Assembly: GCA_900757195.1 (NCBI GenBank)
Contig: CAAEMZ010000015.1
Coordinates: 1-17,291 of the forward strand
From: Lachnospiraceae bacterium
Lineage (GTDB): Bacteria; Bacillota; Clostridia; Lachnospirales; Lachnospiraceae
Length of the DNA: 17,291 nucleotides
Direction of reading: 5' to 3'
How positions within the stretch are numbered: position 1 is the stretch's first letter; every line of letters begins with the position of its first letter. The position numbers were made by a program, and so were the translations under genes. The notes below the pieces were generated by a model. The model saw nothing but the letters and a program-made list of their open reading frames with translations, did no database searches and was not told the origin of the DNA. Positions 1 through 6,663 of this stretch are shown here, piece after piece.

Positions 1-92
1 ACGATGGACACCCTTGCTTTCGGCTATATCCTTCCCACTGCCGGGCGGATTCGGGACTTGCACCCGTTAGAAACGTGCGCCGCCGGGCGCAC
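1..92 (-). mobile_element. group IIC intron, 5' end (partial, runs off left edge)
   Basis: Read on the minus strand from position 92 the sequence begins GTGCGCCCGG, a typical group II intron 5' end. It continues with GGGTGCAAGTCCCGAAT (65 to 49) and GCAAGGGTGTCC (17 to 6). These match, from memory, the conserved domain I segments of class C introns such as the Oceanobacillus iheyensis intron, in the same order and at similar spacing. The position also fits: class C introns are known to insert just after intrinsic terminators, and this one starts right behind the T-tract of the transporter terminator. Domains II-VI and any intron-encoded reverse transcriptase/maturase would lie beyond the left edge. 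A plus-strand reading frame across this stretch (4-825) is an artefact of the structured RNA and the transporter antisense. The exact intron start could shift by one base. Confidence 0.82.
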
Positions 93-93
93 C

Positions 94-149
94 AAAAAAA
101 GCCAACCCCTGCAAACCCGATTTTCAATCGGATCTGCAGGAATCAGCTT
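94..149 (-). terminator. intrinsic terminator of the transporter gene; intron landing site
   Basis: On the minus strand, 149 down to 99 folds into one long hairpin: about 24 paired positions including several G-U pairs, with a GAA loop at 125-123. It is followed by a run of seven T (100 to 94). It begins about 21 bp after the transporter stop codon, so it is the natural terminator of that gene. The T-run is followed by one G and then the group II intron 5' end, the arrangement expected for a class C target. Confidence 0.85.
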
Positions 150-170
150 AGGCTCATGCCGGAATCACAG

Positions 171-1568
171 CTACATTTTTATCCAGCCCATGGCATTTGC
201 AATTGAACTTGCAAGAATAATGAACAGGCACACCGGCGCCAGATATTTCATAACAAAATTGTATAATCTTTTGCGTTTGAAACCGGAAGAAATCTCCACT
301 TCCTTCGCAATCATCTTAAGCCCGACAACGCGAAGAATGAGAATACAGGTTGCAAAGGCAGCAATCGGCATCATCAGTGAGTTCGTCAGGAAATCGAAGA
401 AGTCCAGAATGGACATACCGAATATCGTCACAAAATCCAGCGCTCCGAATCCAAGCGCAGAAAAAGAGCCGAGGATAATCACACCGATTCCCATGATAAT
501 CGTACATTTGGTACGGTTCCATCCAAGCTGGTCGACAAAGGTGGAAACGCTTGTTTCCATCAGGGAAATCGAGCTTGTCAGAGCCGCCAGTAAAACGAGA
601 ACAAAGAACATAATGCCGCCGATCGTTCCCAGACCCATGCTTGCGAACACCTTCGGAATGGTAATAAACATCAGGGACGGACCCGCCTGTAAGGTTTCCG
701 GAGCGCCGCCGGAAAAAGCAAATACCGCCGGAATAATCATCAGGCCGGCAAGGATTGCAATGGCTGTATCAAAGATCTCCACCTGTTTTGTTGCCTTTTC
801 AATATCCACATCTTTTTTAATGTAGGAACCGTAGGTATATAAAATACCCATGGCGATGGACAGGGAATAAAACATCTGCCCCATGGCGGCAACAATGGTC
901 ATCCATGAAAAATGTTCAAAATCGGGAATCAGAAAATATTTCACACCTTCAAGAGCTCCCGGACGGGTGATGGAATAAACAGCCACCAGAACCGCAAGAA
1001 TAACCAGCAGAGGCATCATAATTTTCGATACACGCTCAACACCCTTTTCCACTCCGGCGATAACAACGATAAAAACAGCCAGAGAAAATACAACGAACCA
1101 GAATTCGACGCTTACCGAGGATGTGATAAAGTTCGTAAAGTAATTATCATCCGCCAGAGCATGGACGCCGCCGCGGAGATATTCAAATAAATATTTGGCA
1201 ACCCAGCCACCGATAACGCTGTAGTAAGGGACAATCAGCATCGGGATGACCGCATTAATCCAGCCGCCCAGCTTAAACGGCAGTTTTTTGCCGAATTTTT
1301 CAAAGGCGCCGACAGGACTTTTTCCTGTCATCCGTCCCAGAGTCGTTTCTGAAACAATCAATGTGTAACCAAACGTAAGAACAAGCAGCAGATAAACCAG
1401 TAAAAACATACCGCCGCCGTATTTTGCAGCCAAATACGGGAATCGCCATATATTTCCCAAACCTACCGCCGAACCGGCAACTGCCAGGACATAACCGAAA
1501 CGGCCGGAAAAATTGCCGCGGGAAGCAGAACCGTGTTTCTGCTTTTCAGTAGATATTTTTTCATTCAT
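171..1568 (-). CDS. sodium-dependent transporter, SNF/NSS (SLC6-like) family
   Basis: This encodes a 465-residue polytopic inner-membrane symporter of the sodium:neurotransmitter symporter family, which couples Na+ influx to uptake of amino acids or related amines; the substrate cannot be told. The family signature is clear: an N-terminal glycine-rich segment followed by AGSAVGLGNIWRFPY, the unwound TM1 with Na+ and substrate contacts. About eleven or twelve hydrophobic segments follow, a normal length for bacterial members. The frame stays open upstream to 1661, but the start is placed at 1568. A GGAGG (1583-1579) lies 10 bases before this ATG, whereas the upstream extension runs into the tpiA terminator hairpin. 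The gene follows tpiA in the same direction but is separated by that terminator and has a candidate promoter of its own. Family assignment is secure; substrate is unknown. Confidence 0.93.
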   Translation of the reverse strand: MNEKISTEKQKHGSASRGNFSGRFGYVLAVAGSAVGLGNIWRFPYLAAKYGGGMFLLVYLLLVLTFGYTLIVSETTLGRMTGKSPVGAFEKFGKKLPFKLGGWINAVIPMLIVPYYSVIGGWVAKYLFEYLRGGVHALADDNYFTNFITSSVSVEFWFVVFSLAVFIVVIAGVEKGVERVSKIMMPLLVILAVLVAVYSITRPGALEGVKYFLIPDFEHFSWMTIVAAMGQMFYSLSIAMGILYTYGSYIKKDVDIEKATKQVEIFDTAIAILAGLMIIPAVFAFSGGAPETLQAGPSLMFITIPKVFASMGLGTIGGIMFFVLVLLAALTSSISLMETSVSTFVDQLGWNRTKCTIIMGIGVIILGSFSALGFGALDFVTIFGMSILDFFDFLTNSLMMPIAAFATCILILRVVGLKMIAKEVEISSGFKRKRLYNFVMKYLAPVCLFIILASSIANAMGWIKM

Positions 1569-1607
1569 TACATCTATTCCTCCAATTTTCAACAGTATCT
1601 TTTCTAG

Positions 1608-1634
1608 ATTATCATTTATTGTTCCCGCCGTCAA
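1608..1634 (-). promoter_or_regulatory. candidate promoter for the transporter gene
   Basis: On the minus strand TTGACG (1634-1629) and GATAAT (1613-1608) each match the sigma-A consensus at five of six positions, but the spacer is only 15 bp. It lies between the tpiA terminator and the transporter ribosome-binding site, where an independent promoter would be needed. The short spacing keeps confidence moderate. Confidence 0.42.
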
Positions 1635-1648
1635 ATATATATTTACAA

Positions 1649-1692
1649 AAACCCGCATCATTTAGCAAATTTTTACTAAATAATGCGGGTTT
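1649..1692 (-). terminator. intrinsic terminator after tpiA
   Basis: The arms 1649-1664 and 1677-1692 form a 16-bp stem with one G-U pair around the GC core AACCCGCAT/ATGCGGGTT. On the minus strand it ends in GGGTTTTTG, giving a T-run. It lies about 41 bp past the tpiA stop codon and closes the gap-pgk-tpiA operon. Confidence 0.85.
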
Positions 1693-1733
1693 CACCTGCT
1701 TTATTTTCTGTTTACCGGAAAATATTTCTATTT

Positions 1734-2480
1734 TTATTTATAATTCACGATATCGCCAAAATCTTTTTTAAGACTTGCGCCGCCGACAAGACCGCCGTCG
1801 ATATCTGCCTGTGCAAATAATTCCGGAGCGCTGGCTGCGGAAACACTGCCGCCATACTGGATGCGGACAGCTTCTGCCGTCGCATCCCCGTAAAGCTCAC
1901 GGATGCACTGGCGGATAGCGGAACATACTTCCTGCGCCTGTTCGGTTGTGGCCACTTTGCCTGTACCGATAGCCCAGATCGGTTCATAAGCGATGACTGC
2001 CGATGCGGCCTGCTCTGCCGTCACATTCAGAAATGCAATTTTAATCTGCTGGCGGATCCAGTCAATGGTGATGCCCTGTTCTCTCTGAGTCAGTGTTTCA
2101 CCACAGCAGATAATCGGTGTCAGTCCGTGTTCAAAAGCCTTCAGCACTTTTTTGTTCACAGTCTCATCGGTTTCCGCAAAATACTCACGGCGTTCCGAAT
2201 GTCCGATAATGACGTAGGCAACGCCGGCGTCTGTCAGCATATCCGGTGCGATTTCTCCGGTATAAGCGCCCTTTTCTTCAAAATACATATTTTCAGCGCC
2301 GATCCGGATATTTGTACCCTTTGCTGCTTCCACTGCCGGAATAATATCAATGGCCGGCACACAGAATACAACGTCTACATCTTCACTGACAACTAAAGGT
2401 TTCAATTCTTCTATTAAAGCAACGGCCTGGGAAGGTGTCATATTCATCTTCCAGTTGCCTGCTACAATCTTTCTGCGCAT
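1734..2480 (-). CDS. tpiA: triosephosphate isomerase
   Basis: This 248-residue cytoplasmic glycolytic enzyme (EC 5.3.1.1) interconverts dihydroxyacetone phosphate and glyceraldehyde 3-phosphate. The length is normal for the family. Catalytic residues are all visible: N9 and K11 in GNWKMN, H94 in IIGHSERREYF, and E166 in AYEPIWAIGTGK, the last running into the flexible loop 6 that closes on substrate. The C-terminal phosphate-binding QYGGSV and GGLVGGASL are intact. AGGAGG (2495-2490) lies 9 bases before the ATG and overlaps the pgk stop codon, so translation of the two genes is probably coupled. Third gene of the gap-pgk-tpiA operon. No oddities. Confidence 0.98.
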   Translation of the reverse strand: MRRKIVAGNWKMNMTPSQAVALIEELKPLVVSEDVDVVFCVPAIDIIPAVEAAKGTNIRIGAENMYFEEKGAYTGEIAPDMLTDAGVAYVIIGHSERREYFAETDETVNKKVLKAFEHGLTPIICCGETLTQREQGITIDWIRQQIKIAFLNVTAEQAASAVIAYEPIWAIGTGKVATTEQAQEVCSAIRQCIRELYGDATAEAVRIQYGGSVSAASAPELFAQADIDGGLVGGASLKKDFGDIVNYK

Positions 2481-2493
2481 TTTTCAAATCCTC

Positions 2494-3702
2494 CTATTTA
2501 TCATCTGCCGCAACAACACCCGGTAAATCCTTACCCTCAAGGAATTCCAGAGAAGCGCCGCCGCCGGTGGAAATATGGGTCATTTTATCCCCGAAGCCAA
2601 GCTGGTTTACTGCTGCTGCTGAATCACCGCCGCCGATGATCGTTGTCGCATCAGTGTCTGCCAGAGCTTTTGCCACAGCAATCGTTCCTTTGGCAAGGAT
2701 TGGATTTTCAAAAACGCCCATCGGTCCGTTCCATACAACCGTCTTCGCATTCTTTACAGCATCTGCATATTTTTCAGCCGTTGCCGTGCCGATATCCAGT
2801 CCCATCATATCTGCCGGAATCGCATCCGAAGCCACAACGCTGACAGGAATTTCTGCATCGATCGGATTCGGAAAATCCTTTGTGATCGTTGTATCGATTG
2901 GAAGATAGAGATTTTTACCGAGCTTTTCAGCCTTCTCCATCATTTCTTTACAGTAATCAATCTTCGAATCATCCACGAGGGATGTGCCGATTTCATAGCC
3001 CTTTGCTTTCAGGAAGGTATAGGCCATACCGCCGCCGATAATCAGGGTATCACATTTTTCCAGAAGATTGGAAATAACATTCAGTTTATCCGCAACCTTG
3101 GCGCCGCCGAGAATGGCGACAAACGGGCGTACCGGGGTATTTACGGCATTTCCAAGGAAATCAATTTCTTTCTGCATCAGATAACCGACAGCGCAGGTAT
3201 CCACATATTCGGTCACGCCGACATTGGAACAGTGAGCGCGGTGTGCCGTTCCAAAAGCATCATTGACAAAGACATCACATAATGAAGCCAGTTCTTTACT
3301 GAAAGCTTCGCCGTTCTTTGTTTCCTCAATACGATAGCGGGTATTTTCAAGAAGGATCACATCGCCGTCCTTCATGGCTTCCACTGCCGCTCTGGCATTG
3401 GCGCCGACAACTTCGTTATCCGCAGCAAATTTAACTTCCTGACCAAGGAGCTCACTTAATTTTACAGCAACCGGCGCCAGAGACAGCTCCGGTTTCGCCT
3501 CGCCCTTCGGTTTTCCGAGATGGGAGCATAAAATCACTTTCCCGCCGTCGCTGATTAACTTTTTAATCGTCGGAAGCGCTGCTGTCAGACGGTTTGTGTC
3601 TGTAATCACGCCATCCTTCAGCGGCACATTAAAATCGCAGCGGCAAAGCACCCGTTTTCCCTTCACATTAATATCATCTACTGATTTTTTATTCAATCCC
3701 AT
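2494..3702 (-). CDS. pgk: phosphoglycerate kinase
   Basis: This 402-residue cytoplasmic kinase (EC 2.7.2.3) transfers phosphate from 1,3-bisphosphoglycerate to ADP in lower glycolysis. The N-terminal domain carries the substrate motifs RCDFNVP (residues 21-27) and HLGKPKG (61-67). The C-terminal domain carries the nucleotide site GGAKVADK, WNGPMGVFE and GGGDSAAAV, ending with HISTGGGASLEFLEGK. The length is typical. The frame opens five codons earlier at 3717, but GGAGG (3715-3711) lies 8 bases before the ATG at 3702, and the upstream ATG overlaps that ribosome-binding site, so 3702 is chosen. It lies 81 bp after gap, across a hairpin, and 13 bp before tpiA. Confidence 0.98.
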   Translation of the reverse strand: MGLNKKSVDDINVKGKRVLCRCDFNVPLKDGVITDTNRLTAALPTIKKLISDGGKVILCSHLGKPKGEAKPELSLAPVAVKLSELLGQEVKFAADNEVVGANARAAVEAMKDGDVILLENTRYRIEETKNGEAFSKELASLCDVFVNDAFGTAHRAHCSNVGVTEYVDTCAVGYLMQKEIDFLGNAVNTPVRPFVAILGGAKVADKLNVISNLLEKCDTLIIGGGMAYTFLKAKGYEIGTSLVDDSKIDYCKEMMEKAEKLGKNLYLPIDTTITKDFPNPIDAEIPVSVVASDAIPADMMGLDIGTATAEKYADAVKNAKTVVWNGPMGVFENPILAKGTIAVAKALADTDATTIIGGGDSAAAVNQLGFGDKMTHISTGGGASLEFLEGKDLPGVVAADDK

Positions 3703-3736
3703 GCGATCATCCTCCATTATACATTATCCGATATAA

Positions 3737-3767
3737 AGAGGCCCGGTCCCTCTGAGACCGGACCTCT
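3737..3767 (-). terminator. intercistronic hairpin between gap and pgk (attenuator or stability element)
   Basis: The arms 3737-3748 and 3756-3767 pair over 12 bp with one G-U and a 7-base loop. On the minus strand the stem is followed by TTTATAT rather than a strong T-run. It may give partial termination or protect the 3' end of the gap message after processing, so gap and pgk levels could differ. Calling it a true terminator is uncertain. Confidence 0.5.
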
Positions 3768-3783
3768 GTGGGTCTTAACTGAA

Positions 3784-4800
3784 TTATGCTAATTCAGAGA
3801 AATATTTGATTGTACGAACCATCTGGCTTGTGTAACTGTTTTCATTATCATACCAGGACACAACCTGAACTTCGTATAAATCATCTGCAATCTGGCATAC
3901 CATTGTCTGAGTTGCATCAAATAAAGAACCATAGTTCATACCAACGATATCGGAAGATACGATTTCGTCTGTATTATAACCAAAGGATTCATTGGAAGCG
4001 GCTTTCATCGCTGCGTTGATATCCTCTTTTGTCACGCCGGCTTTTTTAACAACGGCTGTTAAGATAGTGGTAGAACCTGTCGGGGTCGGAACACGCTGTG
4101 CGGAACCGATTAATTTACCGTTCAGTTCAGGAATAACAAGACCGATCGCTTTGGCTGCACCTGTGGAGTTCGGAACGATATTCACAGCGGCTGCACGGGA
4201 ACGTCTTAAGTCACCCTTTCTCTGAGGTCCGTCGAGAGTCATCTGATCGCCTGTATAAGCGTGGATCGTACACATGATACCGGACTGGATCGGAGCGTAT
4301 TTGTTCAGAGCATCCGCCATCGGTGCCAGACAGTTTGTTGTACAGGAAGCTGCGGAGATAATCGTATCTTCTGCTTTCAGAGTCTCGTGGTTTGTATTAT
4401 AAACAATTGTTGGCAGATCATTTCCTGCAGGTGCGGAAATAACAACTTTACGTGCGCCGGCATTAATATGTGCCTGTGCTTTGTCTTTTGATGTATAGAA
4501 TCCGGAACATTCCAGAACAACGTCAACCTTTAATTCCCCCCATGGACAGTTGTTTGCATCCGGGAATGCATAAATACGGATTTCTTTGCCATCAACAGTG
4601 ATGGAATCTTCGCCTGCACTTACTTTATCTGCCAGAGCATATCTTCCCTGTGATGAATCATATTTTAATAAATGAGCTAACATAGCAGGGCTTGTCAGGT
4701 CATTGATTGCTACAACTTCATAGCCTTCTGCCCCAAACATCTGACGAAATGCCAGACGTCCAATACGTCCAAATCCATTAATTGCTACTCTTACTGCCAT
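3784..4800 (-). CDS. gap: glyceraldehyde-3-phosphate dehydrogenase, type I (NAD-dependent)
   Basis: This 338-residue cytoplasmic enzyme (EC 1.2.1.12) oxidises and phosphorylates glyceraldehyde 3-phosphate to 1,3-bisphosphoglycerate. The Rossmann fold starts at once with INGFGRIGR (residues 7-15). D34 in AINDLT is the acidic residue usual in NAD-preferring enzymes. The catalytic cysteine is C153 in SCTTNCLAP, with H180 in CTIHAYT as its partner. WYDNENSY near the C-terminus is the usual signature. The frame is open to 4818, but GGAGG (4814-4810) lies 9 bases before the ATG at 4800, giving the standard N-terminus. First gene of the operon, with its own promoter about 60 bp upstream. Nothing unusual. 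Confidence 0.98.
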   Translation of the reverse strand: MAVRVAINGFGRIGRLAFRQMFGAEGYEVVAINDLTSPAMLAHLLKYDSSQGRYALADKVSAGEDSITVDGKEIRIYAFPDANNCPWGELKVDVVLECSGFYTSKDKAQAHINAGARKVVISAPAGNDLPTIVYNTNHETLKAEDTIISAASCTTNCLAPMADALNKYAPIQSGIMCTIHAYTGDQMTLDGPQRKGDLRRSRAAAVNIVPNSTGAAKAIGLVIPELNGKLIGSAQRVPTPTGSTTILTAVVKKAGVTKEDINAAMKAASNESFGYNTDEIVSSDIVGMNYGSLFDATQTMVCQIADDLYEVQVVSWYDNENSYTSQMVRTIKYFSELA

Positions 4801-4866
4801 AATTAAGTTCCTCCTCAAAGATAATTTTACTGTTGTACTTTAGCATTACAACTTATTAACAATTCT

Positions 4867-4895
4867 ATTCTACCCAATAATAAAATAAAATTCAA
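4867..4895 (-). promoter_or_regulatory. promoter of the gap-pgk-tpiA operon
   Basis: On the minus strand TTGAAT (4895-4890), a 17-bp AT-rich spacer and TAGAAT (4872-4867) form a sigma-A-type promoter. A second TAGAAT overlaps at 4867-4862. The predicted 5' UTR is about 60 bases. It is divergent from the histidinol-phosphatase promoter, the two -35 boxes being 20 bp apart. Confidence 0.68.
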
Positions 4896-4915
4896 GTCTA
4901 TTTAACCATTATTAT

Positions 4916-4944
4916 TTGACATCTCCCCCCGGGACGCCTATATT
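4916..4944 (+). promoter_or_regulatory. promoter of the histidinol-phosphatase gene
   Basis: A perfect TTGACA (4916-4921), a 17-bp spacer (4922-4938) and TATATT (4939-4944) make a near-consensus sigma-A promoter. The predicted start of transcription is about 35 bases before the chosen ATG at 4986. Confidence 0.78.
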
Positions 4945-4985
4945 TAATTATGAGAAAAATGATATCATTTCAAGGAGGTTCCCCT

Positions 4986-5861
4986 ATGATTACAAGCGAT
5001 ATACATATGCATTCTTCATTCTCTTCAGACTCGGAAGCCCCGATGGAATCAATGATTCTGGGCTCTGCCGCCAAAGGCCTGAAGACGATATGTTTTACAG
5101 AACATCTGGATTTTGAATATCCTTCCGACAATAATGAAGTGCTTTTTCAGGTGGATTTTGACGCTTACACAAAAAAATTGTTTGAATTAAAAAACAAATA
5201 CAAAGACGTTATTGAGGTGCTTTATGGCATCGAATTCGGCCTGATCCCCCATCTGGCCGACCGGTACAGGGCGGTAGCAAAGGCCCACGACTTTGATTTT
5301 ATCATCGGCTCATCCCATCTGATCGGCGGACCATGGTATAAAGAAGATATTGAATTTGTAAAAGAACATGGATTTGCACCGGAAACGATGCGGCACGGCG
5401 ACCCCTACGAAAAAGAATTCTGGGAAGGCCGCCCGGCAGACGTCATCTGCGAAGCCTATTTTCAGACCATTATTGACAATATCAGGGCTTACAAAGATTT
5501 TGATACCTATGCTCACATTGATTATGTCATCCGTTATGCGCCGGAAAAAAATAAGGGCTATACCTATAAAAAATATGCGGATATTCTGGACGAGGTTTTA
5601 AAGACCATTATCCACGAGAATCTTGCTCTGGAAATCAATACTGCCGGTTATAAATACGGTCTCGGCCAGCCAAATCCCCAGGCGGATATTCTGAAACGCT
5701 ACCGGGAACTTGGCGGCGAAAAAATCACCATCGGCGCCGACGGCCATAAGCCGGAACACATCGCTTATGATTTTAAAAAAGCCGAAGACCTTTTGACCGG
5801 CCTCGGCTTTAAGTATTATACGGTTTTTAGAAAACGGCGTCCTGTGATGCTTCCGTTCTGA
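4986..5861 (+). CDS. histidinol-phosphatase, PHP family
   Basis: This 291-residue cytoplasmic protein of the PHP metallophosphoesterase superfamily fits the HisJ/HisK type that dephosphorylates L-histidinol phosphate (EC 3.1.3.15), the penultimate step of histidine synthesis. The metal-binding residues are visible in order: H7 and H9 in DIHMHS, E39-H40 in FTEH, E83 in GIEFG, H111 in SSH, H177 in YAHID, and D252 and H254 in GADGH. That is a full PHP set. The frame opens earlier at 4950, but GGAGG (4974-4978) lies 7 bases before the ATG at 4986, where the PHP fold begins. It stands alone on the plus strand, and its last 35 bp overlap the end of the convergent DUF975 gene. No other his gene is in the window, so the substrate rests on family resemblance. 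Confidence 0.87.
   Translation: MITSDIHMHSSFSSDSEAPMESMILGSAAKGLKTICFTEHLDFEYPSDNNEVLFQVDFDAYTKKLFELKNKYKDVIEVLYGIEFGLIPHLADRYRAVAKAHDFDFIIGSSHLIGGPWYKEDIEFVKEHGFAPETMRHGDPYEKEFWEGRPADVICEAYFQTIIDNIRAYKDFDTYAHIDYVIRYAPEKNKGYTYKKYADILDEVLKTIIHENLALEINTAGYKYGLGQPNPQADILKRYRELGGEKITIGADGHKPEHIAYDFKKAEDLLTGLGFKYYTVFRKRRPVMLPF
5775..5810 (-). terminator. probable terminator of the isc-mnmA-DUF975 operon, inside the convergent gene
   Basis: On the minus strand, 5810 to 5778 forms an 8-bp stem AAAGCCGA/TCGGCTTT. A further 4 bp can pair inside it after a one-base bulge. It runs into a T6 tract (5780-5775). It lies 16 bp past the DUF975 stop codon, the expected place for an intrinsic terminator, yet is entirely within the histidinol-phosphatase coding sequence on the other strand. 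Confidence 0.62.
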
Positions 5862-6645
5862 TTCTGTTTTTCAGAAACGCATAAGCTTCTGCCGATGTGG
5901 CATAACGGTAAGGATTCGTATAAAAAATATCTGAAAGTCCCAGCGTAAACTGCCCCAGAAGGAACCATCCGAAAAAGGACAGATCCAGTACAAACAGATC
6001 CCATTTATGTCCCGCCGTCATCTGACGGCTCAGATTCAGGACCTCTTTGGAAGACATCGACGGATTTTCAGCCAGAATATATTCCACCATACTGTATTCG
6101 TAAGCTTTGATGATTCCCGGAACTACCAAAAGCAGCGACCATAAAATAATCGAAATTTCCCGCCGGAGCATGGCTTTGACCACCGGCCAGAAATCTTTTC
6201 GGTTAAAGGCAAATGCCAGTTCACCAATCCCTGTTTTTACTGTCCGGTTTCTGTAAAAGAAACTGGACAGGCCAACCCGGATCGGATTGATGATAAGCAG
6301 GCTTAACGCCAGCCGGATAAGGATAATCGCTATCAGAAGCATTCCCACACCGCTGTTGATAATCCCGTAAAAAACGCCTTTTCCATTCTGAGCATACATG
6401 AAGCGGTCCAGATATTCATCAAGAAACGGTATCTCCGAACTGTCTGCGTCAAATACCGTATTGCCGTCGCTGTAACTCCACCGTGCCGCCGGCTCATCCT
6501 CCGAACCGGCCCCATTATTCGTTCCCGCCGTTCCCGAAAACTGCAGCAGCAAAACGATCACACAGGCCAGCACCGCTGTGCAGTAATAACGCCGCATACA
6601 GATTTTCGCCTGCCGTTTGAATTCGGGACGATTCCATCCATTCAT
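5827..6645 (-). CDS. DUF975 family integral membrane protein
   Basis: This 272-residue membrane protein has no known function. It matches the DUF975 pattern: an N-terminal basic stretch (KRQAKICMRRYY) leading into a first membrane segment, then several more. The characteristic segments are WSLLLVVPGIIKAYEYSM, then YILAENPSMSSKEVLNLSRQMTAGHKW, then a hydrophobic LDLSFFGWFLLGQFTLGL ending in NPY. About four or five membrane segments are seen. Residues 38-90 form an acidic, non-hydrophobic loop rich in D and E, unusually long compared with what I recall for the family. An AGGAGG-type site precedes the ATG. It follows mnmA by 18 bp and is the last gene of the isc operon; its link to Fe-S or tRNA modification is only positional. 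Confidence 0.85.
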   Translation of the reverse strand: MNGWNRPEFKRQAKICMRRYYCTAVLACVIVLLLQFSGTAGTNNGAGSEDEPAARWSYSDGNTVFDADSSEIPFLDEYLDRFMYAQNGKGVFYGIINSGVGMLLIAIILIRLALSLLIINPIRVGLSSFFYRNRTVKTGIGELAFAFNRKDFWPVVKAMLRREISIILWSLLLVVPGIIKAYEYSMVEYILAENPSMSSKEVLNLSRQMTAGHKWDLFVLDLSFFGWFLLGQFTLGLSDIFYTNPYRYATSAEAYAFLKNRIRTEASQDAVF

Positions 6646-6663
6646 TTGTACCCCTCCTGTCTT

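Noticed and set aside
4..825. Plus-strand 273-residue reading frame beginning MDTLAFGYILPTAG
   Set aside because: Its start is antisense to a structured group II intron end and the rest is antisense to the NSS transporter; no ribosome-binding site. It is a recurrent spurious protein type arising from such intron ends.
1569..1661. Longer N-terminus of the transporter
   Set aside because: The extension lacks a good ribosome-binding site, runs into the tpiA terminator region and is not family-like, while GGAGG fits the ATG at 1568.
2435..2908. Plus-strand 157-residue frame opposite pgk
   Set aside because: Antisense shadow of a clear pgk gene; serine- and proline-rich composition from reverse reading, no start signal.
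3716..3728. TATAAT-like and GATAAT-like boxes before pgk on the minus strand
   Set aside because: One overlaps the ribosome-binding site and neither has a -35 box; the matching region is the hairpin.
5816..6004. Short minus-strand frame overlapping the DUF975 end
   Set aside because: Out-of-frame shadow of the DUF975 gene with no ribosome-binding site.
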